DNA of 9,267 nt from JBBSEZ01 sp038239195 (lineage in GTDB: Bacteria; Planctomycetota; Planctomycetia; Gemmatales; Gemmataceae). The position numbers were made by a program, and so were the translations under genes. The stretch is from contig JBBSEZ010000397.1 in assembly GCA_038239195.1 (NCBI GenBank), positions 1 to 9,267 on the forward strand, written 5' to 3'. Under the pieces are notes generated by a model. That model worked only from the letters and a program-made list of their open reading frames with translations. It did no database searches and had not been told where the DNA came from. Of this stretch, positions 1 through 5,934 are shown in pieces; within the stretch, counting starts at the first letter, position 1, and every line of letters starts with the position of its first letter.

Positions 1-96
1 ATTAGCCGTGTTGTTTTGGCTGGAGGGGTTGTGAAATGTCCATTGGGGGGTCGCGAATCTTGCACCGTCGCCCCCCCTATCGCCAAACGGTCCCGC

Positions 97-1326
97 TCAG
101 AACAGGAACTGCAACTCCACGTAGGGCCCGTGATAGAGGATGTTCCCGTTCTTGGAGATGTGGCTGTTTGGGCTCCCGAGGTCGAGGTTTAGATTATTGG
201 GAGCGGTCCCGACGTCCACGAACCACATCGCGGTGTAGCCGGCGCGGAGCCGGGCCCGATCGAGGATGTGGAAATCGACGAACCCGTTGAGCTCGTAGAC
301 CTGGCTCACGGCGATGGCGGTGTGGCTGGAGTTGAAGCCCGAGAAGCCGTCGCCGCGGGTCAGGGTGGTGGTGCTGGTGAGGATGTTGGGGCCGACCGCG
401 GCCTTGCCGATGCCGCCCACGTAAATCCAGTCGAGGAGCCGGGTAGGCAGCGGCGTCTGGTACTCGAAGCCTATCTGTGGGGCGATGATGTTGTTCTTGA
501 CGTCCATCACGTAAGTGGCCTGGCGCAGGGGGTCGGGGTTCCCGAAGACGTCCGGGAAGGTCAGGCCGTCGTCGTCGGTGAAGATGCTCAGCTTGTCGCG
601 GACGTAGCTGTAGCGCACGCCGAAGATGAACTCGAGGCCGTTGACCGCCCCGTTCCAGCGGCGGTAGTTGATCTCGGCGTTGCCGAGCTCGCTGGTGTGC
701 GTGGTGCGCATGACGTCGGCCTGAAGAAACAGGCCGTTGTCGCCCGAAAAGCCGAACGGGGCGTTGGTGAACAGCCCATCGATCTGCCCGGGGATCGCCT
801 GGGTGGTGGACTTGCTGGCGTTGAAGACGTAGGTGGCCGTGAACTCGATGGCCTGGTTGTTCCACAGGTAGCCGACCGTGCCGCGCACCCCGAGGTTCAG
901 CGCCGGGTTGATCTGGTTGGTGTTCTGCACCTGCGGGCTGCGGAAGGGCGGCAGGAAGCCCGTGTCGATGTTGGACGGGTCGAGCACCGCGAGGGGATGG
1001 TTGCCCAGGCCCTGGCGCTGGAGGGCCGTGGCGCCGACCGAGGCGAACCAGGCCTCTTCCAGCGGGAAGTTCTCGCACTGGAAGGCGCTCGAATGGTTGA
1101 CGGGCAGGTTCAGGTCGGGGCACGGCCCCGGAGGGGCGACCAGGGGACTGATCGGGCCCGGCATCATCTCGGGGACCGGCTTGGGCGGGCCGGCGGGGAT
1201 CGGCTCGGGCATCCGCGCCGCCCCGATCGGGCCAGGGGGAAGCGTCGGATATTGCCCCCACGCTGCCGTTCCGCACAGGCCCAGCCATGCGACGACCAGG
1301 GCCACGCCCTTCCAACATCCTGTCAT
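97..1326 (-). CDS. BBP7-like outer-membrane beta-barrel protein
   Basis: Predicted 409-residue outer-membrane protein. The start is the ATG at 1326, because a purine-rich GGGGGAGAG sits just upstream and a signal peptide begins there (MTGCWKG, hydrophobic VALVVAWLGLCGTAAWG, cleavage near residue 25). The frame stays open 40 codons further upstream, but that stretch is charged and looks non-coding. Residues about 26-75 form a Pro/Gly-rich linker (PPGP, PIPAGPPKP). The rest alternates aromatic and polar residues as in beta-strands (GVRGTVGYLW, LEFIFGVRYSY, LRAGYTAMWF) and ends in LQFLF, the C-terminal Phe expected for barrel insertion by BamA. The pattern, including an RxGYxxMW-like segment before the end, recalls the BBP7 family of planctomycetes, whose function is unknown. 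It is a single gene; surE lies upstream on the same strand across a 183-bp gap. The beta-barrel call is firm; the family name rests on recognition rather than alignment. Confidence 0.8.
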   Translation of the reverse strand: MTGCWKGVALVVAWLGLCGTAAWGQYPTLPPGPIGAARMPEPIPAGPPKPVPEMMPGPISPLVAPPGPCPDLNLPVNHSSAFQCENFPLEEAWFASVGATALQRQGLGNHPLAVLDPSNIDTGFLPPFRSPQVQNTNQINPALNLGVRGTVGYLWNNQAIEFTATYVFNASKSTTQAIPGQIDGLFTNAPFGFSGDNGLFLQADVMRTTHTSELGNAEINYRRWNGAVNGLEFIFGVRYSYVRDKLSIFTDDDGLTFPDVFGNPDPLRQATYVMDVKNNIIAPQIGFEYQTPLPTRLLDWIYVGGIGKAAVGPNILTSTTTLTRGDGFSGFNSSHTAIAVSQVYELNGFVDFHILDRARLRAGYTAMWFVDVGTAPNNLNLDLGSPNSHISKNGNILYHGPYVELQFLF

Positions 1327-1376
1327 GTTCGCTCTCCCCCATCGCAGCGGCCGAACGTCATCCCGTCGGCGGACGG

Positions 1377-1386
1377 GTGAATTCAC
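1377..1386. promoter_or_regulatory. 10-bp palindrome GTGAATTCAC in the BBP7 leader
   Basis: A perfect 10-bp palindrome lies 50 bp upstream of the BBP7 start and downstream of the candidate promoter. Its position would suit a repressor operator, but a 10-bp palindrome can occur by chance and no second copy was noticed in the window. Confidence 0.15.
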
Positions 1387-1414
1387 GCTCACGCTCTCCC
1401 TCATTGGAATCGGC

Positions 1415-1443
1415 CATATAACCCGGGCTCTTGAACTTTTCAG
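1415..1443 (-). promoter_or_regulatory. Candidate sigma70-type promoter for the BBP7-like gene
   Basis: On the minus strand CTGAAA (1443-1438, four of six matches to TTGACA) is followed after 17 nt by TATATG (1420-1415, four of six to TATAAT). Transcription would begin near 1408, giving a leader of about 80 nt before the ATG at 1326. This is an A+T-rich island in G+C-rich DNA. The match is modest, and promoter consensus in planctomycetes is poorly defined. Confidence 0.3.
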
Positions 1444-1509
1444 CACTACCTGCGCGACCGGAGGGAGGGATGGGAAAGCTGGGAGGCAGGGCCGTGCGGG
1501 GGCCTGGAA

Positions 1510-2196
1510 TCAGAGCAGAACGAGGCGCGTTACCGCCACCTTGCCGCCGAAGCAAACGGCGACGTCGCTGTCGGCGCGGCGCTGGCGCCCGTGATAGTCG
1601 CCGTTGTAGCGATACCCTTCGTCGTCGCGCCGGAAGCTGAGCGGCAACGGGCTGGGGTCGAGCGGACAGAACGCGACCACCGGTTCGGCCTCCTCGGAGA
1701 GCAAATGGGGGAAATTGACGTTCCAGAGGGCGCCCGTTTCCCGTGGCCGTTCCAGAAGATCGCGCAAGACATCCGTCGCCCAGCGGGCGGCCCGCGCCCA
1801 GTCGAACTCGAGACCGCGCCGGCGATACTGCGACAGCGCCACGGCGGGGACGCCGTGAAGCACGGCCTCGCGCGCCGCCGCGACGGTGCCGGAGTGATAC
1901 GTGTCGGCGCCGAGGTTCCCGCCGGCATTGATTCCCGAGAGCACCCAGTCCACCTTGCCCGCCAGAGCATGCAGCGCCAGCCTCACGCAGTCGGCCGGAG
2001 TGCCCTCGACGGCAAAGCGGCCGGGCCCATGTTGTTCGGTGCGGATCGGGCCGTCGGTGGTCACGCGATGGCCACACCCCGAGCAGACGATGGTCGGCGC
2101 GACGACCACGACCTCGCCGAGCTGGCGGGCCGCCGCTTCCAGCGCCGCCAAACCGGGCGCCGAGATCCCATCGTCGTTGGTGAGGAGCAGTCGCAT
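1510..2196 (-). CDS. surE: 5'/3'-nucleotidase SurE (survival protein)
   Basis: Metal-dependent phosphatase of the SurE family. It removes phosphate from nucleoside 5'- and 3'-monophosphates, with exopolyphosphatase activity in some members, in the cytoplasm. The 228-residue product is slightly short of the usual 250 or so. Start: ATG at 2196, opening MRLLLTNDDGISAPG, where Asp8 and Asp9 are the metal ligands. Ser39 lies in APTIVCSGCGHRVT, the position of the third ligand. EGTPADCV follows at 64-71, then SGINAGGNLGAD (87-98, Asn90 as ligand) and YHSGTVAAAREA (100-111). GALWNVNFP comes later, as in the family. The reading frame continues over 300 codons upstream, but that part is antisense to the nitrilase gene. 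A weak GCGAGG lies about 5 nt upstream of the ATG. Odd: Cys38 and Cys41 flank the Ser39 loop. It is transcribed divergently from the nitrilase gene. Confidence 0.95.
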   Translation of the reverse strand: MRLLLTNDDGISAPGLAALEAAARQLGEVVVVAPTIVCSGCGHRVTTDGPIRTEQHGPGRFAVEGTPADCVRLALHALAGKVDWVLSGINAGGNLGADTYHSGTVAAAREAVLHGVPAVALSQYRRRGLEFDWARAARWATDVLRDLLERPRETGALWNVNFPHLLSEEAEPVVAFCPLDPSPLPLSFRRDDEGYRYNGDYHGRQRRADSDVAVCFGGKVAVTRLVLL

Positions 2197-2238
2197 AGGG
2201 CCTCGCCGTGCTTGGTCCGGGTCATCTCTCTCCGTACA

Positions 2239-2244
2239 ACTATA
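2239..2244 (-). promoter_or_regulatory. Possible -10 element of surE in the divergent intergenic region
   Basis: The 102 bp between the surE and nitrilase starts contain one A+T-rich spot. Read on the minus strand it gives TATAGT (five of six to TATAAT), placing a start site about 36 nt before the surE ATG. No good -35 box is visible. On the plus strand the same spot reads TATACC and could equally serve the nitrilase gene. Confidence 0.25.
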
Positions 2245-2298
2245 CCGAGAAGGAATGCGCCCGGCGCGACTCGCTCCACCCCCTCGTGAGAGGCCCTC

Positions 2299-3144
2299 AT
2301 GCCTACCTGGAAGATCGCCGCCGTGCAGATGGACTGCCGCATCGGCGAGGTCGAGCACAACCTCCAGACGATGCGCGCCGAACTGCGGCGGGCGGCGCAG
2401 GCCGGCGCCCGCCTGGTGATCTTCCCCGAATGCGCCCTGACCGGGTATGGCTTCGACAGCCTCGACGAGGCCCTCCCCTTCGGCCAAGCGCTGCCAGGGG
2501 CCGCCTCCGAGGCGCTGGGCGCCGACTGCAAGGAGCTCGGCACCTTTGTCGTGGCCGGGCTCCTGGAGCGAACGGCCGACGATAGCCTCTTCAACGCCGC
2601 CCTCCTCGTCGGCCCCGACGGGCCAATCGCCAGTTACCGCAAGGTACACTTGCCGTTTCTCGGCGTCGATCGTTTCACGACGCCGGGGGACCGGCCGTTC
2701 GCCGTTCACGACCTGGGCGGCCTGCGCGTCGGCCTCAACATCTGTTACGACGGCAGTTTCCCTGAGGCGGCGCGCACCCTCACGCTGCTCGGCGCCGACC
2801 TCGTGGTCCTGCCGACCAACTGGCCGACCGGCGCCGCCTCGGTGGCCTGCCTGCTGACGCAGGCGCGCGCCCTGGAGAACCACGTGTATTACGCCGCCGT
2901 CAATCGCATCGGCGAGGAGCGCGGCTTCCGCTTCATCGGCCAGAGCCGCCTCGTCGGCTGCGGGGGCGAACTGCTCGCCCCCGTCGCCGGGGATGGCCCC
3001 GAGCTTCTCCTCGCCGACATTGACCCAGCTCGCGCCCGCACCAAGCGCCTCGTTCACGTTTCGGGGAAGTACGAGATCGACCGGGTCGCCGACCGCCGGC
3101 CCGAGATGTACGCACCGCTTTGCGAGCCGAAGCAAAGAGGTTGA
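2299..3144 (+). CDS. Carbon-nitrogen hydrolase (nitrilase superfamily)
   Basis: A 281-residue cytoplasmic hydrolase that cleaves a non-peptide C-N bond, probably of an amide or carbamoyl compound; the substrate cannot be assigned. The Glu-Lys-Cys triad is intact: Glu44 in VIFPECALTGY (40-50), Lys115 in YRKVHLPF (113-120) and Cys149 in LNICYDGSFPE (146-156). The N-terminal KIAAVQMDCRIG strand and the later LPTNWP and ARALENHVYYAAVNRIG segments are also typical. Asp124, in GVDRFTTPG, sits where many members carry the accessory Glu. The length matches single-domain members; there is no glutaminase or synthetase partner domain, so it is not NAD synthetase. Start: ATG at 2299 with GAGAGG about 5 nt upstream. 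It is divergent from surE and convergent with der, so it is probably monocistronic. Superfamily is certain; subfamily is open. Confidence 0.93.
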   Translation: MPTWKIAAVQMDCRIGEVEHNLQTMRAELRRAAQAGARLVIFPECALTGYGFDSLDEALPFGQALPGAASEALGADCKELGTFVVAGLLERTADDSLFNAALLVGPDGPIASYRKVHLPFLGVDRFTTPGDRPFAVHDLGGLRVGLNICYDGSFPEAARTLTLLGADLVVLPTNWPTGAASVACLLTQARALENHVYYAAVNRIGEERGFRFIGQSRLVGCGGELLAPVAGDGPELLLADIDPARARTKRLVHVSGKYEIDRVADRRPEMYAPLCEPKQRG

Positions 3145-3180
3145 CCTCCAGAGGGGCTTACCTGGGCCGCACGGGAGGCG

Positions 3181-3205
3181 CGGCCCGCCAAGGCTTGGCG
3201 GGCCG
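3181..3205. terminator. Strong hairpin between the convergent nitrilase and der genes
   Basis: An 11-bp perfect stem (arms 3181-3191 and 3195-3205) with a 3-nt GGC loop, very G+C-rich. It begins 36 bp after the nitrilase stop and ends 2 bp before the der stop codon on the opposite strand. Position and symmetry suit a bidirectional terminator. Neither side has a clear U-tract, so it may act by pausing or by protecting the 3' end of the mRNA. Confidence 0.5.
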
Positions 3206-3207
3206 GC

Positions 3208-4698
3208 TCACACGTCCCGCCACAGCTCCGACTCGTACGGGCTGCCCTTCTTGTCCAGGTCGCGCTCGTTCACGCGCGTCTTGAACGGCAGCCCCGACAC
3301 GTCCACCGCCGGCTTGCGCGCCCGCTTCTTCTTCGGCGCCGCTTCCACCTCGGCCACCGGCTCGTCCGCGCCCGGAACTTCCCCGCGCTTCTTGGCGCGC
3401 AGGTAGAGCTTGATCGGCACGTCGTTGAAGCCGAGCTCGTCCCGAAACGTCTTGATCAGGTAGCGCTGATAGGTGTTGTCGAACAGCGACGGCCCGTTGG
3501 TGAACAGCACGATGGTGGGCGGAGAGATGCCGACCTGCGTGGCATAGTAGACCTTGGGCCGGCGGTTCTGCCGCATGGGCGGGGGGTTGTTCGTGAGCGC
3601 CTGCCGCAGGGCGCGGTTGAGGTCGCCGGTGGTGATGCGAGCCACCGCCTGCTTGTGGATGGTCTGGGCGAGGTTGAGGACCATCTGCACGTTCTTGCCC
3701 GCCTGGGCGGTGATGAAGGCGATGGGCACGAAGTCGAGGCTGGGGAAGGTGGCGCGGAAGTAATTGCCCATCTTGCCCGTCGGCATCGGCACCATCAGGT
3801 CCCACTTGTTGACGACGAAGATGGCCGGCTTGTGGTGTTCGAGCACGTAGTCGGCGAGCTGCTTGTCCACCTTGCTGATCCGCACGCGCGGGTCGAAGAA
3901 CATCAACACCACCTCGGCCCGGCGGATCGAGCGCTCGGCGCGGGCCATGCTGTAGAACTCGATGTCGCTGGCGATGCTCCCCTTCTTGCGCACCCCCGCC
4001 GTGTCGATGGCCACGAACGTCTGCCCGTCGCGCTCGAACCGCACGTCCACGCTGTCGCGCGTCGTCCCTGCCACCTCGCTCACGATCATCCGCTCCGACT
4101 GGGCCAGGCTGTTGATGAACGTGCTCTTGCCGGTGTTGCGCCGGCCGACGATGGCGAGTTTGAGCGCGGGGTCCCTGGGGGCCGCCTCGAGCACCTCCTG
4201 CGAGGGCAGCCGCTCCAGGATGAGCTTCATCAGGTCGGGCTTGTTGCGGTTCTGCTGGGCGCTGACGCAAATGAGCTTCCCCCGGCCGAGCTTGTAAAAT
4301 TCCGCCGCCTGCGGGTCGATCTCGGGCGTGTCGCACTTGTTGGCGACGCAGATGACGGGCTTGTCGGCGTAGCGCAGCCGGCGCGCCACCTCGTCATCGA
4401 GGGGCGCGATGCCCGACCGGCCATCGACCACGAAGAGCAACACGTGGGCCTGTTCGATGGCGGCGTCGATCTGGCGCTCGATCTGCTGGGTCAGATTGTC
4501 CACGTCCTCGATGCCCATTCCGCCCGTGTCGATCAGCTCGGCGTGGCGCTCGCCGACCTTGACGAGCGTGGAGACGCGGTCGCGCGTCACGCCCGCGGTC
4601 GGCTCGACGATGGCGATGCGCCGGCCGGCAAGCCAGTTGAACAGCGACGACTTGCCCACGTTGGGCCGGCCCACAATGGCCACGACGGGTAATGCCAC
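3208..4698 (-). CDS. der: Ribosome assembly GTPase Der (EngA)
   Basis: Essential GTPase with two tandem G domains that acts in maturation of the 50S subunit. The 496-residue product shows G domain 1 with GRPNVGKSS (10-18), TAGVTRD (34-40), DTGG (57-60) and NKCD (120-123). G domain 2 has GRRNTGKST (185-193), AGTTRD (210-215), DTAGVRKKG (232-240) and NKWD (297-300). A C-terminal KH-like domain follows at about 380-460 (VYYATQVGISPPTIVLFTNG region, then TYQRYLIKTFRDELGF). The last 35 or so residues form a charged tail (KKKRARK, ending ESELWRDV) that makes it longer than many Der proteins. The start is taken as GTG at 4698: it has a near-perfect Shine-Dalgarno and gives the standard N terminus ALPVVAIVG. 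The open frame upstream is antisense to the next gene. The second P-loop keeps GxxxxGKS/T but differs from the usual RPNVGKS. Confidence 0.97.
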   Translation of the reverse strand: MALPVVAIVGRPNVGKSSLFNWLAGRRIAIVEPTAGVTRDRVSTLVKVGERHAELIDTGGMGIEDVDNLTQQIERQIDAAIEQAHVLLFVVDGRSGIAPLDDEVARRLRYADKPVICVANKCDTPEIDPQAAEFYKLGRGKLICVSAQQNRNKPDLMKLILERLPSQEVLEAAPRDPALKLAIVGRRNTGKSTFINSLAQSERMIVSEVAGTTRDSVDVRFERDGQTFVAIDTAGVRKKGSIASDIEFYSMARAERSIRRAEVVLMFFDPRVRISKVDKQLADYVLEHHKPAIFVVNKWDLMVPMPTGKMGNYFRATFPSLDFVPIAFITAQAGKNVQMVLNLAQTIHKQAVARITTGDLNRALRQALTNNPPPMRQNRRPKVYYATQVGISPPTIVLFTNGPSLFDNTYQRYLIKTFRDELGFNDVPIKLYLRAKKRGEVPGADEPVAEVEAAPKKKRARKPAVDVSGLPFKTRVNERDLDKKGSPYESELWRDV

Positions 4699-4703
4699 GA
4701 CGA

Positions 4704-4712
4704 CTCCTCCCC
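4704..4712 (-). promoter_or_regulatory. Ribosome binding site that fixes the GTG start of der
   Basis: Minus-strand GGGGAGGAG lies 5 nt before the GTG at 4698. No ATG in frame gives a sensible N terminus; the nearest, about 22 codons upstream, would add a charged non-family extension. This site is the main reason for choosing GTG. Confidence 0.75.
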
Positions 4713-4765
4713 TGCAAAGGACGTTCGGCCCCTTGCTTCCGCACCGCGAAGGGGAATGTTCTGAC

Positions 4766-4774
4766 ATTGTAGCA
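4766..4774 (-). promoter_or_regulatory. Candidate extended -10 promoter of der
   Basis: On the minus strand TGCTACAAT is an extended -10 element (TGn followed by TACAAT, five of six to TATAAT). It would start transcription near 4759, a leader of about 60 nt before the GTG. No convincing -35 box is seen, as is common with extended -10 promoters. Confidence 0.4.
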
Positions 4775-4942
4775 GACAGGCCCGTCCACCTTGCTTGCCG
4801 TTTCGCGATTCCGAGGGCCACGTCGGGAAAATCTTCGCGGCGAGCGGAACCTTGTGGGCCCCGGGCTGTTTCATCCTCAACGTCACAGAGAAGCCTTCTC
4901 CCTTCTCGACAACCTACCCCCTCGAACAAGAGAGGTGCCTTC

Positions 4943-5374
4943 ATGAGGTATCTGCGGTCGATTTTGGTCGCGGCCGTGTCGGTGGGCATCGCGACGATTG
5001 CGTCGGAAGAGGCGTCGGCGAAGAAGCAGGTGCCCGCCAAGGTGGTGCCTGCTCAGAAGAAGCATCACCCCTTCCACGGCAAGGTCATCCACGTCCACCA
5101 CAAGAAGACCGACGAGCACATCGGCTCGATCGTGGCCAAGCACCACCACCACACGGCCGACAAGGTGGGCGACTCGACGGACGCGACGGTCGAGCGGAAG
5201 TTCCACGTGTCGCTCTCCACCACCTTCGAGCGCATCGACGTGAAGAACGGCAAGCGCCTCGTGAGCCCGGCCACCTTCCGCGACGTCCACAAGGGCAGCC
5301 ACGTCATCATCCACCACAAGGGCCACCACGCGACCGACGTCAAAATCGTCCACCATCACCGCAAAGCGAGTTGA
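4943..5374 (+). CDS. Small secreted His/Lys-rich protein, first of a tandem paralog pair
   Basis: Predicted 143-residue exported protein of unknown function. Start: ATG at 4943 with AGAGGTG 6 nt upstream. The signal peptide is MRYLRS plus hydrophobic ILVAAVSVGIATIA, with likely cleavage after ASA (residue 26). The mature part of about 117 residues has 21 His and about 17 Lys, with clusters KKHH, HVHHKK, KHHHH, HHKGHH and VHHH. Beneath this runs a beta-strand pattern: HGKVIHVH, HIGSIVAKH, RKFHVSLSTTF, ATFRDVHKGSHVII, ATDVKIV. The next gene shares it, so the two are duplicates. The pattern recalls small planctomycete secreted proteins with an OB- or DUF5666-like barrel, but this is a resemblance only. 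The His density suggests binding of zinc, nickel or copper; the basic charge could instead favour polyanions. It stops 42 bp before the next gene and is probably co-transcribed with it. Confidence 0.8.
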   Translation: MRYLRSILVAAVSVGIATIASEEASAKKQVPAKVVPAQKKHHPFHGKVIHVHHKKTDEHIGSIVAKHHHHTADKVGDSTDATVERKFHVSLSTTFERIDVKNGKRLVSPATFRDVHKGSHVIIHHKGHHATDVKIVHHHRKAS

Positions 5375-5416
5375 CGACTCGAGGCAACTCCCGGCGAGAG
5401 AACCGAGGTAGGGCGC

Positions 5417-5866
5417 GTGCAACTGTTCCGATCCTTCCTTGGCCTGGCCCTGTTTGCCGGGCTCGCCGCGGCGAGCGTCGAGGCCGCCCCTCAACAGGGC
5501 AAGAAGAAGCAGCACGGCGCGAGGGGCACCGTCGTCTCGGTGCATCAAGGCAAGAATGGGAAGGGCACCATCGAGGTGCGCGTCCACACCGGGACCGGCA
5601 GCAAGAGCCAGGTCGCGGCCCAGGGCAAGCAGAACAAGAAAGGGCCCGTGGTCACGTTCCACGTCGATTCGACGACGACCTTCTTCAAGGTCGGCGGCAA
5701 GCAGAAGGGGCAGGCGGGCAACAACAAGCAGGCGGCCACCTTCCGCAACGTCCACAAGGGCGAGCACGTCCGCATCAAGAGCGGGGGCGGCAAGAAGCAC
5801 CACGCCAGCGAGGTCGACGTCCTGGCGAGGAACAGGAGCAACAACCAGGCGCGCGCGAAAAAGTAG
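5417..5866 (+). CDS. Small secreted Lys-rich protein, second of a tandem paralog pair
   Basis: Predicted 149-residue exported protein, function unknown. Start: GTG at 5417, preceded by GAGGTAGGG; it gives a clean signal peptide (MQLFRSFLGLALFAGLAAASVEA, cleavage near residue 23). The mature part is rich in Lys, Gly, Gln and Asn, with only about six acidic residues. It is colinear with the upstream protein: GTVVSVHQGKNGKGTIEV matches HGKVIHVHHKK...GSIV, VTFHVDSTTTFFKV matches KFHVSLSTTFERI, and ATFRNVHKGEHVRI matches ATFRDVHKGSHVII. Both end with HHA(S/T)(E/D)V. It has 8 His against 21 in its partner, so the His clusters are not what the pair conserves. A long hairpin starts 11 bp after the stop, closing the two-gene unit. 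The gene is well supported; any function is speculative. Confidence 0.8.
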   Translation: MQLFRSFLGLALFAGLAAASVEAAPQQGKKKQHGARGTVVSVHQGKNGKGTIEVRVHTGTGSKSQVAAQGKQNKKGPVVTFHVDSTTTFFKVGGKQKGQAGNNKQAATFRNVHKGEHVRIKSGGGKKHHASEVDVLARNRSNNQARAKK

Positions 5867-5876
5867 CGCCGGGGCC

Positions 5877-5934
5877 GAAAAAGGGGACGCAGCTCTTTTC
5901 CCACTTGGGGGAAAAGAGCTGCGTCCCCTTTTTC
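5877..5934. repeat. 26-bp perfect inverted repeat; bidirectional terminator, possible dispersed palindromic element
   Basis: Arms 5877-5902 and 5909-5934 pair perfectly over 26 bp around a 6-nt loop (ACTTGG). The outer end of each arm is G plus five A on the left and five T plus C on the right. Transcripts from either side therefore form a long stem ending in a U-run, the design of an intrinsic terminator in both directions. It sits exactly between the convergent 5417-5866 and 5933-7489 genes. The length and perfection exceed a typical terminator, and the GGGGACGCAGCTC core looks like a palindromic repeat scattered in some bacterial genomes. That is recollection; only one copy lies in this window. 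Its last two bases form part of the stop codon of the gene at 5933. Confidence 0.85.

Noticed and set aside
268..1380. 370-codon open frame on the plus strand
   Set aside because: It lies antisense to the BBP7-like gene. Its product is Val/Ala/Asp/Glu/Arg-rich with no signal peptide or known motif, typical of shadow frames in G+C-rich DNA.
2197..3135. N-terminal extension of SurE to 541 residues
   Set aside because: The extra 313 codons are antisense to the nitrilase gene, and the family N terminus MRLLLTNDDG begins at 2196.
4699..5040. N-terminal extension of Der to 610 residues
   Set aside because: The extra 114 codons cover the intergenic region and the start of the His-rich gene on the other strand. 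The GTG at 4698 has an excellent ribosome binding site.
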